Source: Chitinophagaceae bacterium
GTDB lineage: Bacteria > Bacteroidota > Bacteroidia > Chitinophagales > Chitinophagaceae
Direction of reading: 5' to 3'
Length of the DNA: 53,112 bases
Assembly (NCBI GenBank): GCA_947380605.1
Contig: CANCRO010000005.1
Location: forward strand, 1 to 53,112
In this document: positions 29,840-38,784 of the stretch, piece after piece
How the letters are laid out: every line of letters begins with the position of its first letter
Position numbering within the stretch: the stretch's first letter is position 1
Program-made: the position numbers and the translations under genes
The notes under the pieces: generated by a model
The model's database searches: none
What the model was told of the DNA's origin: nothing
Seen by the model: only the letters and a program-made list of their open reading frames with translations

Positions 29840-30970
29840 ATGGATAATGATATGATTACAAGCGAACAATTAAAATCGCTACTAAAAGAAAAAGGGAATA
29901 TTTGTATTTCAATCATATTACCTACTCACCGAATATCACCGGAGAGAAGGGTAGATAAAATGAAAATGATAAACGCAATGAATACTGCCAAGCAATTATT
30001 ACAATATAAATACCCAACTGCCGAAATTAAGAACCTATTAAATTCTATTGACGAAATATATCAAAAAATAGTATTCACTCATAATAGTGAAGGAATCGGT
30101 TTATTTATATCTAGTAAGGTTCAACTGCTAGTACAATTTCCATTTCAAGTTGAAGAAAAAGTAATGGTAGGAGAAAGTTTTGAGGTAAGAGATCTAATTT
30201 ATAAAGAAAATAGTTCAATTCCCTACCTAGTAATCCTACTATCAAAAAATACAGTTCGATTATATAATGGAGTACTAGATAAATTGACAGAAGTTATAGA
30301 TGAATACTTTCCAAAAACATATGAAGAGGAATATGAATATAATCCACCTAGTAGAGGAACCCCTTTTGCAGGAGTAAGTACTGTCAGGAATTTTGAAAAA
30401 GAAAAAAGCAGTATGAAAGAAATTAGATATGAACAATTTTATTTAAAAGCAGATAAACAATTACATAAGTATATGAAAATAGAAATGCCTATATTATTAA
30501 TGGGTGTAGAAAAAGATATGACTTGGTTTGAAAAAATATCGAAACATACTAAAAATATTAAAGATAAAATTAATGGAAATTATGACTACCTCAATGAAAA
30601 GCAATTAGTAGATATCGCCTGGCCAACTATGTATAAATATATTCAAAATCAAAACAAATTAGTAATAAAAAAACTAGAAGAAAAAACAGGAAAGCATTTA
30701 GTAATTAATGGAGTTGAGGCTATATGGAAAGCTACTAAGGAAGGGAATTCATTAAAACTACTCGTTGAAAAAGATTTCCGAAAATCAGGTTTTATTACTG
30801 ATGGAGGATACCTATACCACGAAAGGCCAACAGAAAAAGCATACGAAATAGTCACCGATGCGGTAGATGATATAATGGAAATGGTAATAGCAAAAGGTGG
30901 GGAAGTAGTTTTAACAGAAAACCATCTTTTAAATGACTACCAAAAAATCGCCTTGATTACTAGGTATTAA
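29840..30970 (+). CDS. baeRF-family (Balon-like) ribosome hibernation factor, copy 1
   Basis: The 376-residue cytosolic protein resembles the bacterial archaeo-eukaryotic release-factor-like family (baeRF), to which the hibernation factor Balon is related. Features shared with the second copy at 51116 are an N-terminal ISIILPTHR strand, ESFEVRDLIY near residue 115, and the end DAVDDIMEMVIAKGGEVV....DYQKIALI. Balon-type proteins enter the ribosomal A site of idle ribosomes. Here it is divergent from the HPF homologue, which supports a hibernation role; direct ribosome binding is inferred. Family assignment fairly secure, function less so. Confidence 0.78.
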   Translation: MDNDMITSEQLKSLLKEKGNICISIILPTHRISPERRVDKMKMINAMNTAKQLLQYKYPTAEIKNLLNSIDEIYQKIVFTHNSEGIGLFISSKVQLLVQFPFQVEEKVMVGESFEVRDLIYKENSSIPYLVILLSKNTVRLYNGVLDKLTEVIDEYFPKTYEEEYEYNPPSRGTPFAGVSTVRNFEKEKSSMKEIRYEQFYLKADKQLHKYMKIEMPILLMGVEKDMTWFEKISKHTKNIKDKINGNYDYLNEKQLVDIAWPTMYKYIQNQNKLVIKKLEEKTGKHLVINGVEAIWKATKEGNSLKLLVEKDFRKSGFITDGGYLYHERPTEKAYEIVTDAVDDIMEMVIAKGGEVVLTENHLLNDYQKIALITRY

Positions 30971-31339
30971 TTCAATTTACTGACTAATGACATTTTTATA
31001 ACTAATGATAATCATTGATTACCGTAAACATGCAATCTATCTTTACTTTAATACAATTCGTTTTTACTCAGTGAAGAAAGAAAATTGAAATATCAATTTA
31101 AATAAAGGTTTACTATAATAATCGAAAGATTAAAAATAAACTTATCACTAAAAGAATGGGTAACGAAAAGTATAGACTGGTATAAAATTTAAATTAATTA
31201 AATCAAAAACAGTTGAACTCAAGGCAGATTTAAAAAATCTGCCTTGTTTTTTAAACGTAGTTTCCTTCAAAAAGAAAAAGAAGAAAAATTACAAAAAAAA
31301 AGCCAGTCTTAAAATATAGCCTAATAAATTATTTAAGGG
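30971..31339. other. 369-nt non-coding region with dyad and orphan terminator
   Basis: No ORF is supported. It contains two ACTAATGA copies (30983-30990 and 31001-31008), a perfect dyad AATGAT-A-ATCATT at 31004-31016, and a strong terminator at 31220-31252, 250 nt after the baeRF stop and 88 nt before the next ORF. This could be a long 3' UTR or a separate RNA. Confidence 0.5.
31220..31252 (+). terminator. Rho-independent terminator
   Basis: CAAGGCAGATT (31220-31230), a 5-nt loop, and AATCTGCCTTG (31236-31246) form a perfect 11-bp stem followed by six Ts. Confidence 0.85.
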
Positions 31340-31582
31340 ATGGAAAATAAAAAAATAATAAAAATAGAAAACATACCTATAAAGATAAGTAAGCCAATTA
31401 AAAGGCCAAAGGCGTATTTATTTAAAAAAAATACTTATTTAAAAAAAATAACTACTGCTAACCTACTACTTGAAGATAAAAATGAATTAATAAATGAAAA
31501 ACGTAAAATGAAACTACTGCAGGAATTTAAAGATTCCTGTTTTAAAATCATGTTATCCAACCATTTATCAAGAAAACATTAA
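31340..31582 (+). CDS. Small basic protein of unknown function
   Basis: The 80-residue, Lys-rich protein (about one quarter Lys) has no signal or membrane segment. The N-terminal part is IKIENIPIKISKPIKRPKAY and the rest is helical. It lies 29 nt before the glucan phosphorylase in the same direction and after a terminator, so it likely starts that transcript. I do not recognise a family. The AT-rich composition makes chance ORFs possible, but its length and position argue for a real gene. Confidence 0.5.
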   Translation: MENKKIIKIENIPIKISKPIKRPKAYLFKKNTYLKKITTANLLLEDKNELINEKRKMKLLQEFKDSCFKIMLSNHLSRKH

Positions 31583-31611
31583 ATAAAATAAATAATTATT
31601 AAAATTAAATA

Positions 31612-33261
31612 ATGGGATTTGAATTCAAGATGCCTTATACGATAAACCCATCTTTTACTAAAAAGGTAGCCTATTTTTGTATGGAATATGGAATTCATCA
31701 GCCATTGAAAATCTATGCGGGTGGATTAGGTTTTCTAGCAGGATCTCATTTAAGGAGTGCATTTGAACTTAGACAAAATTTTATAGGGATAGGAATATTG
31801 TGGAAATATGGATACTACGATCAAGTTCGAAAACAAGATCAAACAATGGACGTGCTTTTTGAGGAAAAAAATTATGGATTTTTAATTCCCACCAATATCA
31901 AATTTACTATTAAAGTATCTAAGCATGAAGTCTGGGTAACTGCCTATTATTTACCCTCTGAAATATTCGATACCGCTCCCCTATTTCTTCTAAGTACAGA
32001 TTTACCAGAAAATGATTACCTATCTAAAACAATTTCTGACAAGCTATACGATGCAAATCCAGAGACAAGAATAGCTGCAGCTATTTTACTCGGTGAAGGA
32101 GGGGTAAAATTACTTGAGGCAATTAAATGGGAACCAGAAATATATCATCTCAATGAATCTCATGCTTTACCTCTTGCATTTTACCTATATAACAAATCAA
32201 GAAATTCAAAAGAAGTGAAAAATAAATTAGTCTTCACCAACCATACACCCGAGGAAGCGGGAAACCAAAAAACCAATTTGAGTCTTCTTGAGAAAATGGG
32301 TTTTTTTTGTGACATTCCAATAACAGAAATAAAAGAAATTACAGAATCAAATAATGATGAATTAAATCATACATTAACTGCTCTTCTGCTATCAAAAAAA
32401 GCAAATGGAGTTTCAAAAAAACACCTAGAAACACTCTGCAAAATCTGGAAAAGAAATGGAAATATATGTAGCCTAATTTCAATCACTAATGCACAAAATT
32501 ATACCTTCTGGCACAATGAAAATATGTACCAGGCAGTAGAAAAAAAGCAGGATGATGAAATTCTTAAAATTAAACAGAAAGGAAAACAAGAGCTATTTGA
32601 AATAGTAGCTGACCAATGTGGTAAAATATACGATAAAAATATTTGCACAATAATTTTTGCTAAAAGATTTGCTGGATATAAAAGACCTGACTTATTTTTT
32701 CATGACATGGAAAAATTTCATCAATTGGTTACCAATAAACAAAGACCTGTCCAAATTATTTGGGCAGGAAAGCCCTATCCGATGGACTATCCTTCTATAG
32801 GCATATTTGATAAAATTGTAAACATTTGTAAAACATATACCAACTGTTCTATACTAGTAGGGTATGAAATAAGTCTTTCTAAAATATTTAAACAAGGGGC
32901 TGATGTTTGGCTAAATGTTCCAAGAATGACCCATGAAGCATCAGGAACCAGTGGAATGGCTGCAGCAATGAATGGAGCTGTTAATGTAGGACTTCCCGAT
33001 GGATGGTTTCCTGAGTTTGCAAAAGATAAAATAAATTCATTTATCATACCCCCCTGTGATGTCAACCTACCTGAACATATACAAGATGACAAAGATGCAG
33101 CTAGCTTATACCAATTACTCGAAAAGGATATACTACCGATGTATTATGATTATCCAAAAAAATGGTTGGCAATTGTGAAAAATGGTTTGACTGATATTGT
33201 TCCTGAATTTGAAAGCAACCGAATGGCAACCGAATATTATGAAAGACTTTATTCAGACTAA
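31612..33261 (+). CDS. Divergent GT35 alpha-glucan phosphorylase-like protein
   Basis: The 549-residue protein is a short-form glycogen/alpha-glucan phosphorylase homologue. Recognisable parts are FCMEYGIHQPLKIYAGGLGFLAGSHL (residues 22-46), EIYHLNESHA (176-185), FTNHTPEEAG (208-217), FAKRFAGYKRPDL and HEASGTSGMAAAMNGAVN. In standard phosphorylases the residue after GTSGM is the lysine that holds pyridoxal phosphate; here it is Ala450. GSHL also replaces the usual GDHL near residue 45. It may therefore not be a PLP phosphorylase. It is a cytosolic glucan-active or glucan-binding protein of the stress island. Confidence 0.8.
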   Translation: MGFEFKMPYTINPSFTKKVAYFCMEYGIHQPLKIYAGGLGFLAGSHLRSAFELRQNFIGIGILWKYGYYDQVRKQDQTMDVLFEEKNYGFLIPTNIKFTIKVSKHEVWVTAYYLPSEIFDTAPLFLLSTDLPENDYLSKTISDKLYDANPETRIAAAILLGEGGVKLLEAIKWEPEIYHLNESHALPLAFYLYNKSRNSKEVKNKLVFTNHTPEEAGNQKTNLSLLEKMGFFCDIPITEIKEITESNNDELNHTLTALLLSKKANGVSKKHLETLCKIWKRNGNICSLISITNAQNYTFWHNENMYQAVEKKQDDEILKIKQKGKQELFEIVADQCGKIYDKNICTIIFAKRFAGYKRPDLFFHDMEKFHQLVTNKQRPVQIIWAGKPYPMDYPSIGIFDKIVNICKTYTNCSILVGYEISLSKIFKQGADVWLNVPRMTHEASGTSGMAAAMNGAVNVGLPDGWFPEFAKDKINSFIIPPCDVNLPEHIQDDKDAASLYQLLEKDILPMYYDYPKKWLAIVKNGLTDIVPEFESNRMATEYYERLYSD

Positions 33262-33285
33262 TCAATCAAAATAAAGTTTAAAAAA

Positions 33286-35853
33286 TTATTTTATACATCT
33301 TAGAATCAATTTTTCAATTTCAACAGCAAAAAATACAATTGATGAAGCTATAAAAACGATCAACAATTCGATGAAGGATAAATTGTCCGTTTTGAAAATA
33401 GATTGAAAAAAAGAAAGATAAGTAACACTAAACTGAAGTAATAGAGTTAACAATACCGTGCCTATCAAGAAAGGGTTAGAGAAAGAATCAAAAGAAAAAG
33501 CAGATTGACCGTCAGAACGAATAGCTAATAAATGCCCTATTTGACTGATACATAAAACATTAAATACAATTGTTTGCCAATGAAATCCATAAAGAATAGA
33601 AAAGTGCTGAGTAAATAAAGTGATAACTGCCATTAGCAATCCAACCCAAATAATATGAATACCCCTTTTATTAGCAAATACAGTTTGGGAAGGAGCAATA
33701 GGAGGTCTATTCATTAAACCTAGTTCGGCCTTTTCAAAAGACAAGGCAATAGCTGGCAAACCATCAGAAACCAAATTAATCCACAAAATATGTATCGGTA
33801 ACAACGCAATAGGTAAACCAATCAAAGGACCAATAAGTAAAGTCCATAATTCACCTGAATTAGTTGTCATGAGATATTTAATCACCTTCAATATATTATC
33901 ATAAATCCTCCTACCCTCTTTAACTGCCAATACAATCGTAGAAAAATTATCATCTAGTAAAATCATATGAGCAGCCTCTTTAGAAACGTCAGTACCTGTA
34001 ATTCCCATGGCGATTCCAATATTGGCCCTTTTCAGTGAAGGAGCGTCATTCACACCATCTCCAGTCATTGCAACATAATAACCCTTATGTTGTATCATTT
34101 TTATAATATGCAATTTTTGTTCAGGAGTAACTCTTGCATAAACCTTTACTGATTCTATAATAGATAAAAAATTTTCATCATTCAATGCTGACAATTGTTG
34201 GCCAGTGATGACTAGGTCGGTTTTACTATTAATAATACCAATTCTTTCTGCAATAGTCTTGGCAGTTACAGGATAATCTCCTGTAATCATTACAGTTATA
34301 ATAGACGCTTCTTTACACTGTGCAATTGCATTTACTACCTCATCTCTGGGCGGATCAATCAGGGCAATTAATCCCAAAAAATTAAGTGATGATTCATGAA
34401 TACTTGAATCCAAAACGGAGGGAATAGCATCCCAAAAACGATAAGAAAAGCCTAAAACCCGGTAACCCTTAAGAGCCATTTCATCAACTTGCTGTAAAAT
34501 AAATTCAGTATCAACAGCCATACAGTTTTGTACTAAAATATCAGGAGCTCCTTTTGTAAAAGAAATAATTTGATTATTAATAGCATGAAAAGTAGTCATC
34601 AGCTTTCGATTAGCATCAAAAGGTATTTCTGCCAGCCGAGGTGATCTTATCATTTGAATTTTAAGAGCAATCAAGAATTTCATCAAAGCTTTTTCGGTAG
34701 TATCCCGTATATTTTCAATATTGGTAACCTCAATGATATCATTGTTTAAAAATATAGCTGGCAGTAATAAATGATCCGGAAACTGCTGGGGAATTGATAA
34801 AAAATTATTTTTTTTAACTAACTGACCATTTATAAAAACCTCCTCCACCTGCATACTATTTTTGGTAAGGGTGCCCGTTTTATCTGTACAAATAAATTTC
34901 ACAGAACCTAAGGTTTCTACAGCAGGCAATCTTCGAATAAGGCAATTAAAACGAACCATTTTCCTAGCAGCTAAGGCTAGAGAAATGGTTATGACTGAAG
35001 GTAATGCTTCTGGAATTGCCGCTACAGCAAGAGAAATACTAGTGAGTATCAAAGTGGAAAGATCTTCGCCTAGATACCAACCAACAGAAAAAAAGACAAA
35101 ACATAATAATAGTACAAGTAGCGTAATTTTTTTTCCAAAAACAACCATTCTCTGTTGAAGAGGGGTAAGCAATTCAATTTCTTGTAATAATTTTGCGATT
35201 CGCCCCAACTCAGTTTGCATTCCAACAGCAATGATAATTCCAACACCTCTACCATAGGTTATAAAAGTACCTTTAAAGGCCATATTAATTTTATCCCCTA
35301 AGGATATATTATCTAAATTAATAGGAGGCGTAATTTTAAAAACTGGATTTGATTCACCCGAAAGGGCAGATTCATCTACTTTTAAGTTCGTCGATTCAAT
35401 TAGGCGAATATCTGCTGGAACAGCGTTTCCTACTTCAAGAAACACAATATCACCCACCACCAAATCTGTTGAAGGCAAAAAGATTTGACTACCATTCCGT
35501 AAAACCTTAGAACGAGGGACTGACATTTTTTTCAATAACCGAATAGCATTTTCAGCACGATATTGTTGAAATAACCCTAAAGAAGTAGTTAATAATACAA
35601 TAATTAAAATAACAATAGTATCAATGATGTCGCCAACAAAATAAGAGATAAAAGCAGCGACTAATAAAATAATAATGAGCACATCCTTAAATTGCTCTAA
35701 AAATACAATCCAAATACTTTTAGCCTTACTTTCATCTAATTCATTTCGACCGTATTCTATCAATCTTTCCTCTGCAGCTACAGAAGAAATTCCTAACTGA
35801 GAAGTCCCTAATAAATCAAAAACCTCTTGAATAGTTAATTTGTGCCAATTCAT
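33286..35853 (-). CDS. P-type Ca2+-transporting-like ATPase
   Basis: The 855-residue inner-membrane pump starts at MNWHKLTIQEVFDLLG, the usual cation-ATPase N-domain start; the longer ORF adds 14 residues outside the family. Motifs: SALSGES (actuator), AAIPEALPSVITI in M4, CTDKTGTLT with phospho-Asp near 324, MTGDGVNDAPSLK, and NLVSDGLPAIALSFE in M6. PEALP with NLVSDG places it in type II (Ca2+/SERCA-PMCA-like). The last C-terminal helices complete ten membrane segments. It has its own box D upstream and is divergent from the metal-binding/L,D-transpeptidase operon. Substrate Ca2+ is likely, Mn2+ possible. Confidence 0.9.
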   Translation of the reverse strand: MNWHKLTIQEVFDLLGTSQLGISSVAAEERLIEYGRNELDESKAKSIWIVFLEQFKDVLIIILLVAAFISYFVGDIIDTIVILIIVLLTTSLGLFQQYRAENAIRLLKKMSVPRSKVLRNGSQIFLPSTDLVVGDIVFLEVGNAVPADIRLIESTNLKVDESALSGESNPVFKITPPINLDNISLGDKINMAFKGTFITYGRGVGIIIAVGMQTELGRIAKLLQEIELLTPLQQRMVVFGKKITLLVLLLCFVFFSVGWYLGEDLSTLILTSISLAVAAIPEALPSVITISLALAARKMVRFNCLIRRLPAVETLGSVKFICTDKTGTLTKNSMQVEEVFINGQLVKKNNFLSIPQQFPDHLLLPAIFLNNDIIEVTNIENIRDTTEKALMKFLIALKIQMIRSPRLAEIPFDANRKLMTTFHAINNQIISFTKGAPDILVQNCMAVDTEFILQQVDEMALKGYRVLGFSYRFWDAIPSVLDSSIHESSLNFLGLIALIDPPRDEVVNAIAQCKEASIITVMITGDYPVTAKTIAERIGIINSKTDLVITGQQLSALNDENFLSIIESVKVYARVTPEQKLHIIKMIQHKGYYVAMTGDGVNDAPSLKRANIGIAMGITGTDVSKEAAHMILLDDNFSTIVLAVKEGRRIYDNILKVIKYLMTTNSGELWTLLIGPLIGLPIALLPIHILWINLVSDGLPAIALSFEKAELGLMNRPPIAPSQTVFANKRGIHIIWVGLLMAVITLFTQHFSILYGFHWQTIVFNVLCISQIGHLLAIRSDGQSAFSFDSFSNPFLIGTVLLTLLLQFSVTYLSFFQSIFKTDNLSFIELLIVFIASSIVFFAVEIEKLILRCIK

Positions 35854-35915
35854 CAGACATAAAAAATATAAAATATAATAATCAATCGAAAACAAGTAAA
35901 AGACTGACTGAAGAA

Positions 35916-35980
35916 TGAATATATAGGATAAAGCAGTGAATTATCATTACTATTTTCAATAAGAATAATGATTAAAATCA
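35916..35980 (-). promoter_or_regulatory. FNR/CRP-like box D upstream of the P-type ATPase
   Basis: TGAT-TAAA-ATCA is at 35969-35980. On the minus strand TATATTCA (35916-35923, weak 6/8 -7 match) begins 45 nt downstream. The gene start is 115 nt from the box. Confidence 0.55.
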
Positions 35981-36064
35981 GTAAAAAATAGATTTGATTG
36001 GATAGATTAAAATAAAAGGAAGCGACTGAAATAGAAAAAAAAATCAATTAAAAATAAGCGCTAA

Positions 36065-36076
36065 TGATAAATATCA
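36065..36076. promoter_or_regulatory. FNR/CRP-like box E upstream of the metal-binding/L,D-transpeptidase operon
   Basis: TGAT-AAAT-ATCA, identical to box A, extends to ATGATA-AA-TATCAT. It ends 98 nt before the ATG at 36175. No good -7 match is seen 45 nt downstream. Confidence 0.55.
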
Positions 36077-36174
36077 TAAATATAAATGCATTTTATCATA
36101 GATTAAAAGATAAAATAATTGAAATATTACCAACCAAAATAGTCTTCTTAAATAGTAACCCCAAAAAAATACAA

Positions 36175-36501
36175 ATGAAAATTGTAAAAATATTAACCGC
36201 TATACTATTAATTATTGTCACTAATCCTGCTTTTTGTCAAGATACCAGTAAAAGACAACATACACTTAGCAATATCAATAAAGGAAATAATAAATACTGC
36301 TGTCCAATGCATACAGCAATAAAAAGTGATCAGCCAGGTAATTGCCCTAAATGTAAAATGAAACTGATCCAATCGAAAAAAGAAATAATGAAAAGTGAGG
36401 TAATGAAAATTTACCAATGCCCCATGCATCCTAATGAAAAAAGCAACCAACCTGGAAAGTGTAAGCTATGTAAAATGGAAATGAAGGAAAAAATAGGATA
36501 A
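36175..36501 (+). CDS. Periplasmic protein with two heavy-metal-binding domains
   Basis: The 108-residue protein has a signal peptide (MKIVKILTAILLIIVTNPAFC). I use ATG 36175 because upstream ATG 36064 overlaps box E and would place 37 residues before the signal. Two tandem heavy-metal-binding repeats have the form CPMH-x8-QPG-x-C-x2-CKM: the first near residues 40-65, the second near 79-104. Such domains chaperone Cu or other soft metals in Bacteroidota efflux systems. It is first in an operon with the L,D-transpeptidase (27-nt gap). Confidence 0.85.
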   Translation: MKIVKILTAILLIIVTNPAFCQDTSKRQHTLSNINKGNNKYCCPMHTAIKSDQPGNCPKCKMKLIQSKKEIMKSEVMKIYQCPMHPNEKSNQPGKCKLCKMEMKEKIG

Positions 36502-36528
36502 AAGTGTATCAATTAAAATACAAATGAG

Positions 36529-38067
36529 GTGAAAAAAAGTATTGTAATAATTATATTTTTTTGTTTTAAAAATATTGCACTTTATTCACAGATATCTTCC
36601 TTTGATTTTCGTAATTATATTTTATCCAACAAAATGATTACTAAAGAAGTGAGAGATTTTTATGCTACAAATAACTATCAAATAATTTGGATAAATAAAG
36701 AAAACAAGGTTAATGAATCAGATTTAGAAAAAGTAATAGCAATTTCATCAGAAATTGGATTGTCTGAAACAGACTATAAACCTATAAGTTCTTCTGATAT
36801 TTTAAATACTATTTCTAAAAAAGCAGATTATATCGACTCTATTAAAACTGAAATCCAAATAACAAGTACCGCAATTCATTTTTTTACAGATATCGCTTAT
36901 GGAAATATCAAGCCAAATTTCGGATTCTTTAATTTAAAAACAGCTGAAGCATACCATAATATACCTAAACTTTTAGCTGAGTATATTTCTAAAAAAGAAA
37001 TGTTTAAATTAATTGAAAAAATTACGCCAATACAACCTGAAATAAAAGTTATAGAAAATAGAATTAAAAATTATCAACAAATATTGAAATCTACTGATTT
37101 CAAAGAAATAATCATCAACAAAGGAAAAATCAATAGAAACAATTCTCCTTTATTAGCTAAATTATATCAACTAGGCATCCTTGAAGTCCATAATTTAAAT
37201 TTAACAGATAAGGATTTCAAAACAAAAATTAAAGAGGCACAGATTCAATTCAACCAATTGACAGATGGTGAATTAAGTAATGCACTTATCAATGAATTGA
37301 ATATTCCTATTAAAACAAGACTTCAACAGTTGATACTATCAGTAAACTATTACCGATGGATTTCTAGTATTACAGCGAATCAAACAGCCATCGTTGTAAA
37401 TATTCCAGCAGCAAATCTAAAAGTTTATCATAAAAATAGAGTATCGAATGAAATGAAAATGATAGTGGGCAAGCTATCTACTCCTACCCCAACGCTATGC
37501 AGTTATATTAAAGAGGTAGTGCTATACCCCTACTGGCATGTGCCCTATAGCATAGCTACCAAAGAGCTTTTACCATTAATTAAAAAAAACACCTCCTTTA
37601 TTCAAAATGGAAATTATCAAATATTAAATACTGAAGGTGAAATAATAAACCCTTATTCTATCAATTGGCAATCTTTAAACACCCAACATTTCCCCTATCT
37701 AATCAGACAAAGTTCAGGATGCGATAATGCGCTAGGATTATTAAAACTAAATTTCGATAATCCTTTCGGTGTTTACTTACATGACACTCCAGGTAAAAAT
37801 CTATTTACCTATAACTATCGATTTTTAAGTCATGGTTGTATGAGAATGGAAAAACCAATGGATATCGGTCACTTAGTTCTTCTAAATAATTCTCAAGCAA
37901 TTGACACCTTAGAACAAAAAGGTTGTCTCGTTAATAAATCTCCCACTAAAGTAATCGCTGACCAACAGATACCTATCATAGTATGGTATAATCCAGTTGG
38001 GATAGATTCTTTAGGTCGCTTGGTTTTTTATAAAGACGTATATGGGAAATTCAAATGGATCAATTAA
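36529..38067 (+). CDS. L,D-transpeptidase (YcbB-like) with GTG start
   Basis: The 512-residue exported protein begins at a GTG (MKKSIVIIIFFCF signal); the only nearby ATG (36524) is followed at once by a stop. The long N-terminal scaffold (to about 280) resembles YcbB/LdtD. The YkuD catalytic domain (about 285-470) has the motif HDTPGKNLF...SHGCMRM with nucleophile C437. These enzymes make 3-3 peptidoglycan crosslinks that protect the wall under stress and carbapenems. No separate peptidoglycan-binding domain is seen. It is the middle gene of a three-gene operon under box E. Confidence 0.87.
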   Translation: MKKSIVIIIFFCFKNIALYSQISSFDFRNYILSNKMITKEVRDFYATNNYQIIWINKENKVNESDLEKVIAISSEIGLSETDYKPISSSDILNTISKKADYIDSIKTEIQITSTAIHFFTDIAYGNIKPNFGFFNLKTAEAYHNIPKLLAEYISKKEMFKLIEKITPIQPEIKVIENRIKNYQQILKSTDFKEIIINKGKINRNNSPLLAKLYQLGILEVHNLNLTDKDFKTKIKEAQIQFNQLTDGELSNALINELNIPIKTRLQQLILSVNYYRWISSITANQTAIVVNIPAANLKVYHKNRVSNEMKMIVGKLSTPTPTLCSYIKEVVLYPYWHVPYSIATKELLPLIKKNTSFIQNGNYQILNTEGEIINPYSINWQSLNTQHFPYLIRQSSGCDNALGLLKLNFDNPFGVYLHDTPGKNLFTYNYRFLSHGCMRMEKPMDIGHLVLLNNSQAIDTLEQKGCLVNKSPTKVIADQQIPIIVWYNPVGIDSLGRLVFYKDVYGKFKWIN

Positions 38068-38124
38068 TCAGGCTAGCTATATTATCATAATAATAAAGTC
38101 TAAAAAAATTAAAATAGAAAAAAA

Positions 38125-38763
38125 ATGGAAAAGGCAAACAAGATTCTTATTATACTTATAATAATTTGTAATGGATGTAGTAGCTCAAAAATTACAAGTT
38201 ATTGGAAAGATACTACTGTAGTAAGTAAGGAATATAAGAAAATAATGGTTTTAGGTCTTATCCGTGAATCCGATAGGAGTTTACAACAAAATATGGAAAA
38301 TCATTTAGTAGGCGATTTACAAATAATAGGATATAATGCTATATCAGCACTTCAATATTATGGACCTAAATCTTTTGAAAAAATAGAAGAGCAAGCTGCA
38401 ATCGAAAAAATAAAAAATACAGGGGTAGATGCAGTAATAACAATAGTATTATTAGATAAGAAAAAAGAAAGAAAATATATTCCTGGAAATATTTATTATT
38501 CACCTTATAGCTATTACTACAATCACTTTTGGGGCTACAGAAGTACTTTATATAACCGTATTCATGAAACTGGCTACTATGTAACTGACACTAAATACTT
38601 TTGGGAAAGCAATCTTTATGATATAGAGACTCAAAAATTAATTTATTCTGTTCAAACTCAATCTTTTGAGCCTTCTAGTTCAGAAATAATGGGACACGAG
38701 TACGGACAAATGATCGTAAAGAATATGATAAACAATACGATATTAAATAATAATAAAAGGTAA
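38125..38763 (+). CDS. Small lipoprotein, DUF4136-like, unknown function
   Basis: The 212-residue protein has a signal with lipobox CNGC at residues 15-18, then SSSKITSYWKDTT. The region EYKKIMVLGLIRESDRSLQQNMENHLVGDL followed by DAVITIVLL resembles the core of DUF4136/CsgG-like envelope lipoproteins. A Tyr-rich stretch (about 125-155) is unusual. It lies 57 nt after the L,D-transpeptidase in the same direction and should sit in the periplasm or outer membrane. Confidence 0.65.
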   Translation: MEKANKILIILIIICNGCSSSKITSYWKDTTVVSKEYKKIMVLGLIRESDRSLQQNMENHLVGDLQIIGYNAISALQYYGPKSFEKIEEQAAIEKIKNTGVDAVITIVLLDKKKERKYIPGNIYYSPYSYYYNHFWGYRSTLYNRIHETGYYVTDTKYFWESNLYDIETQKLIYSVQTQSFEPSSSEIMGHEYGQMIVKNMINNTILNNNKR

Positions 38764-38784
38764 TGTAAATACTAGTTAAATAAA

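Noticed and set aside
29644-29916. 90-aa hydrophobic minus-strand ORF
   Set aside because: It covers the box C promoter and the baeRF start; its hydrophobic look comes from AT-rich reverse reading.
36064-36174. N-terminal extension of the heavy-metal-binding protein from ATG 36064
   Set aside because: It overlaps box E and puts 37 residues before a clear signal peptide.
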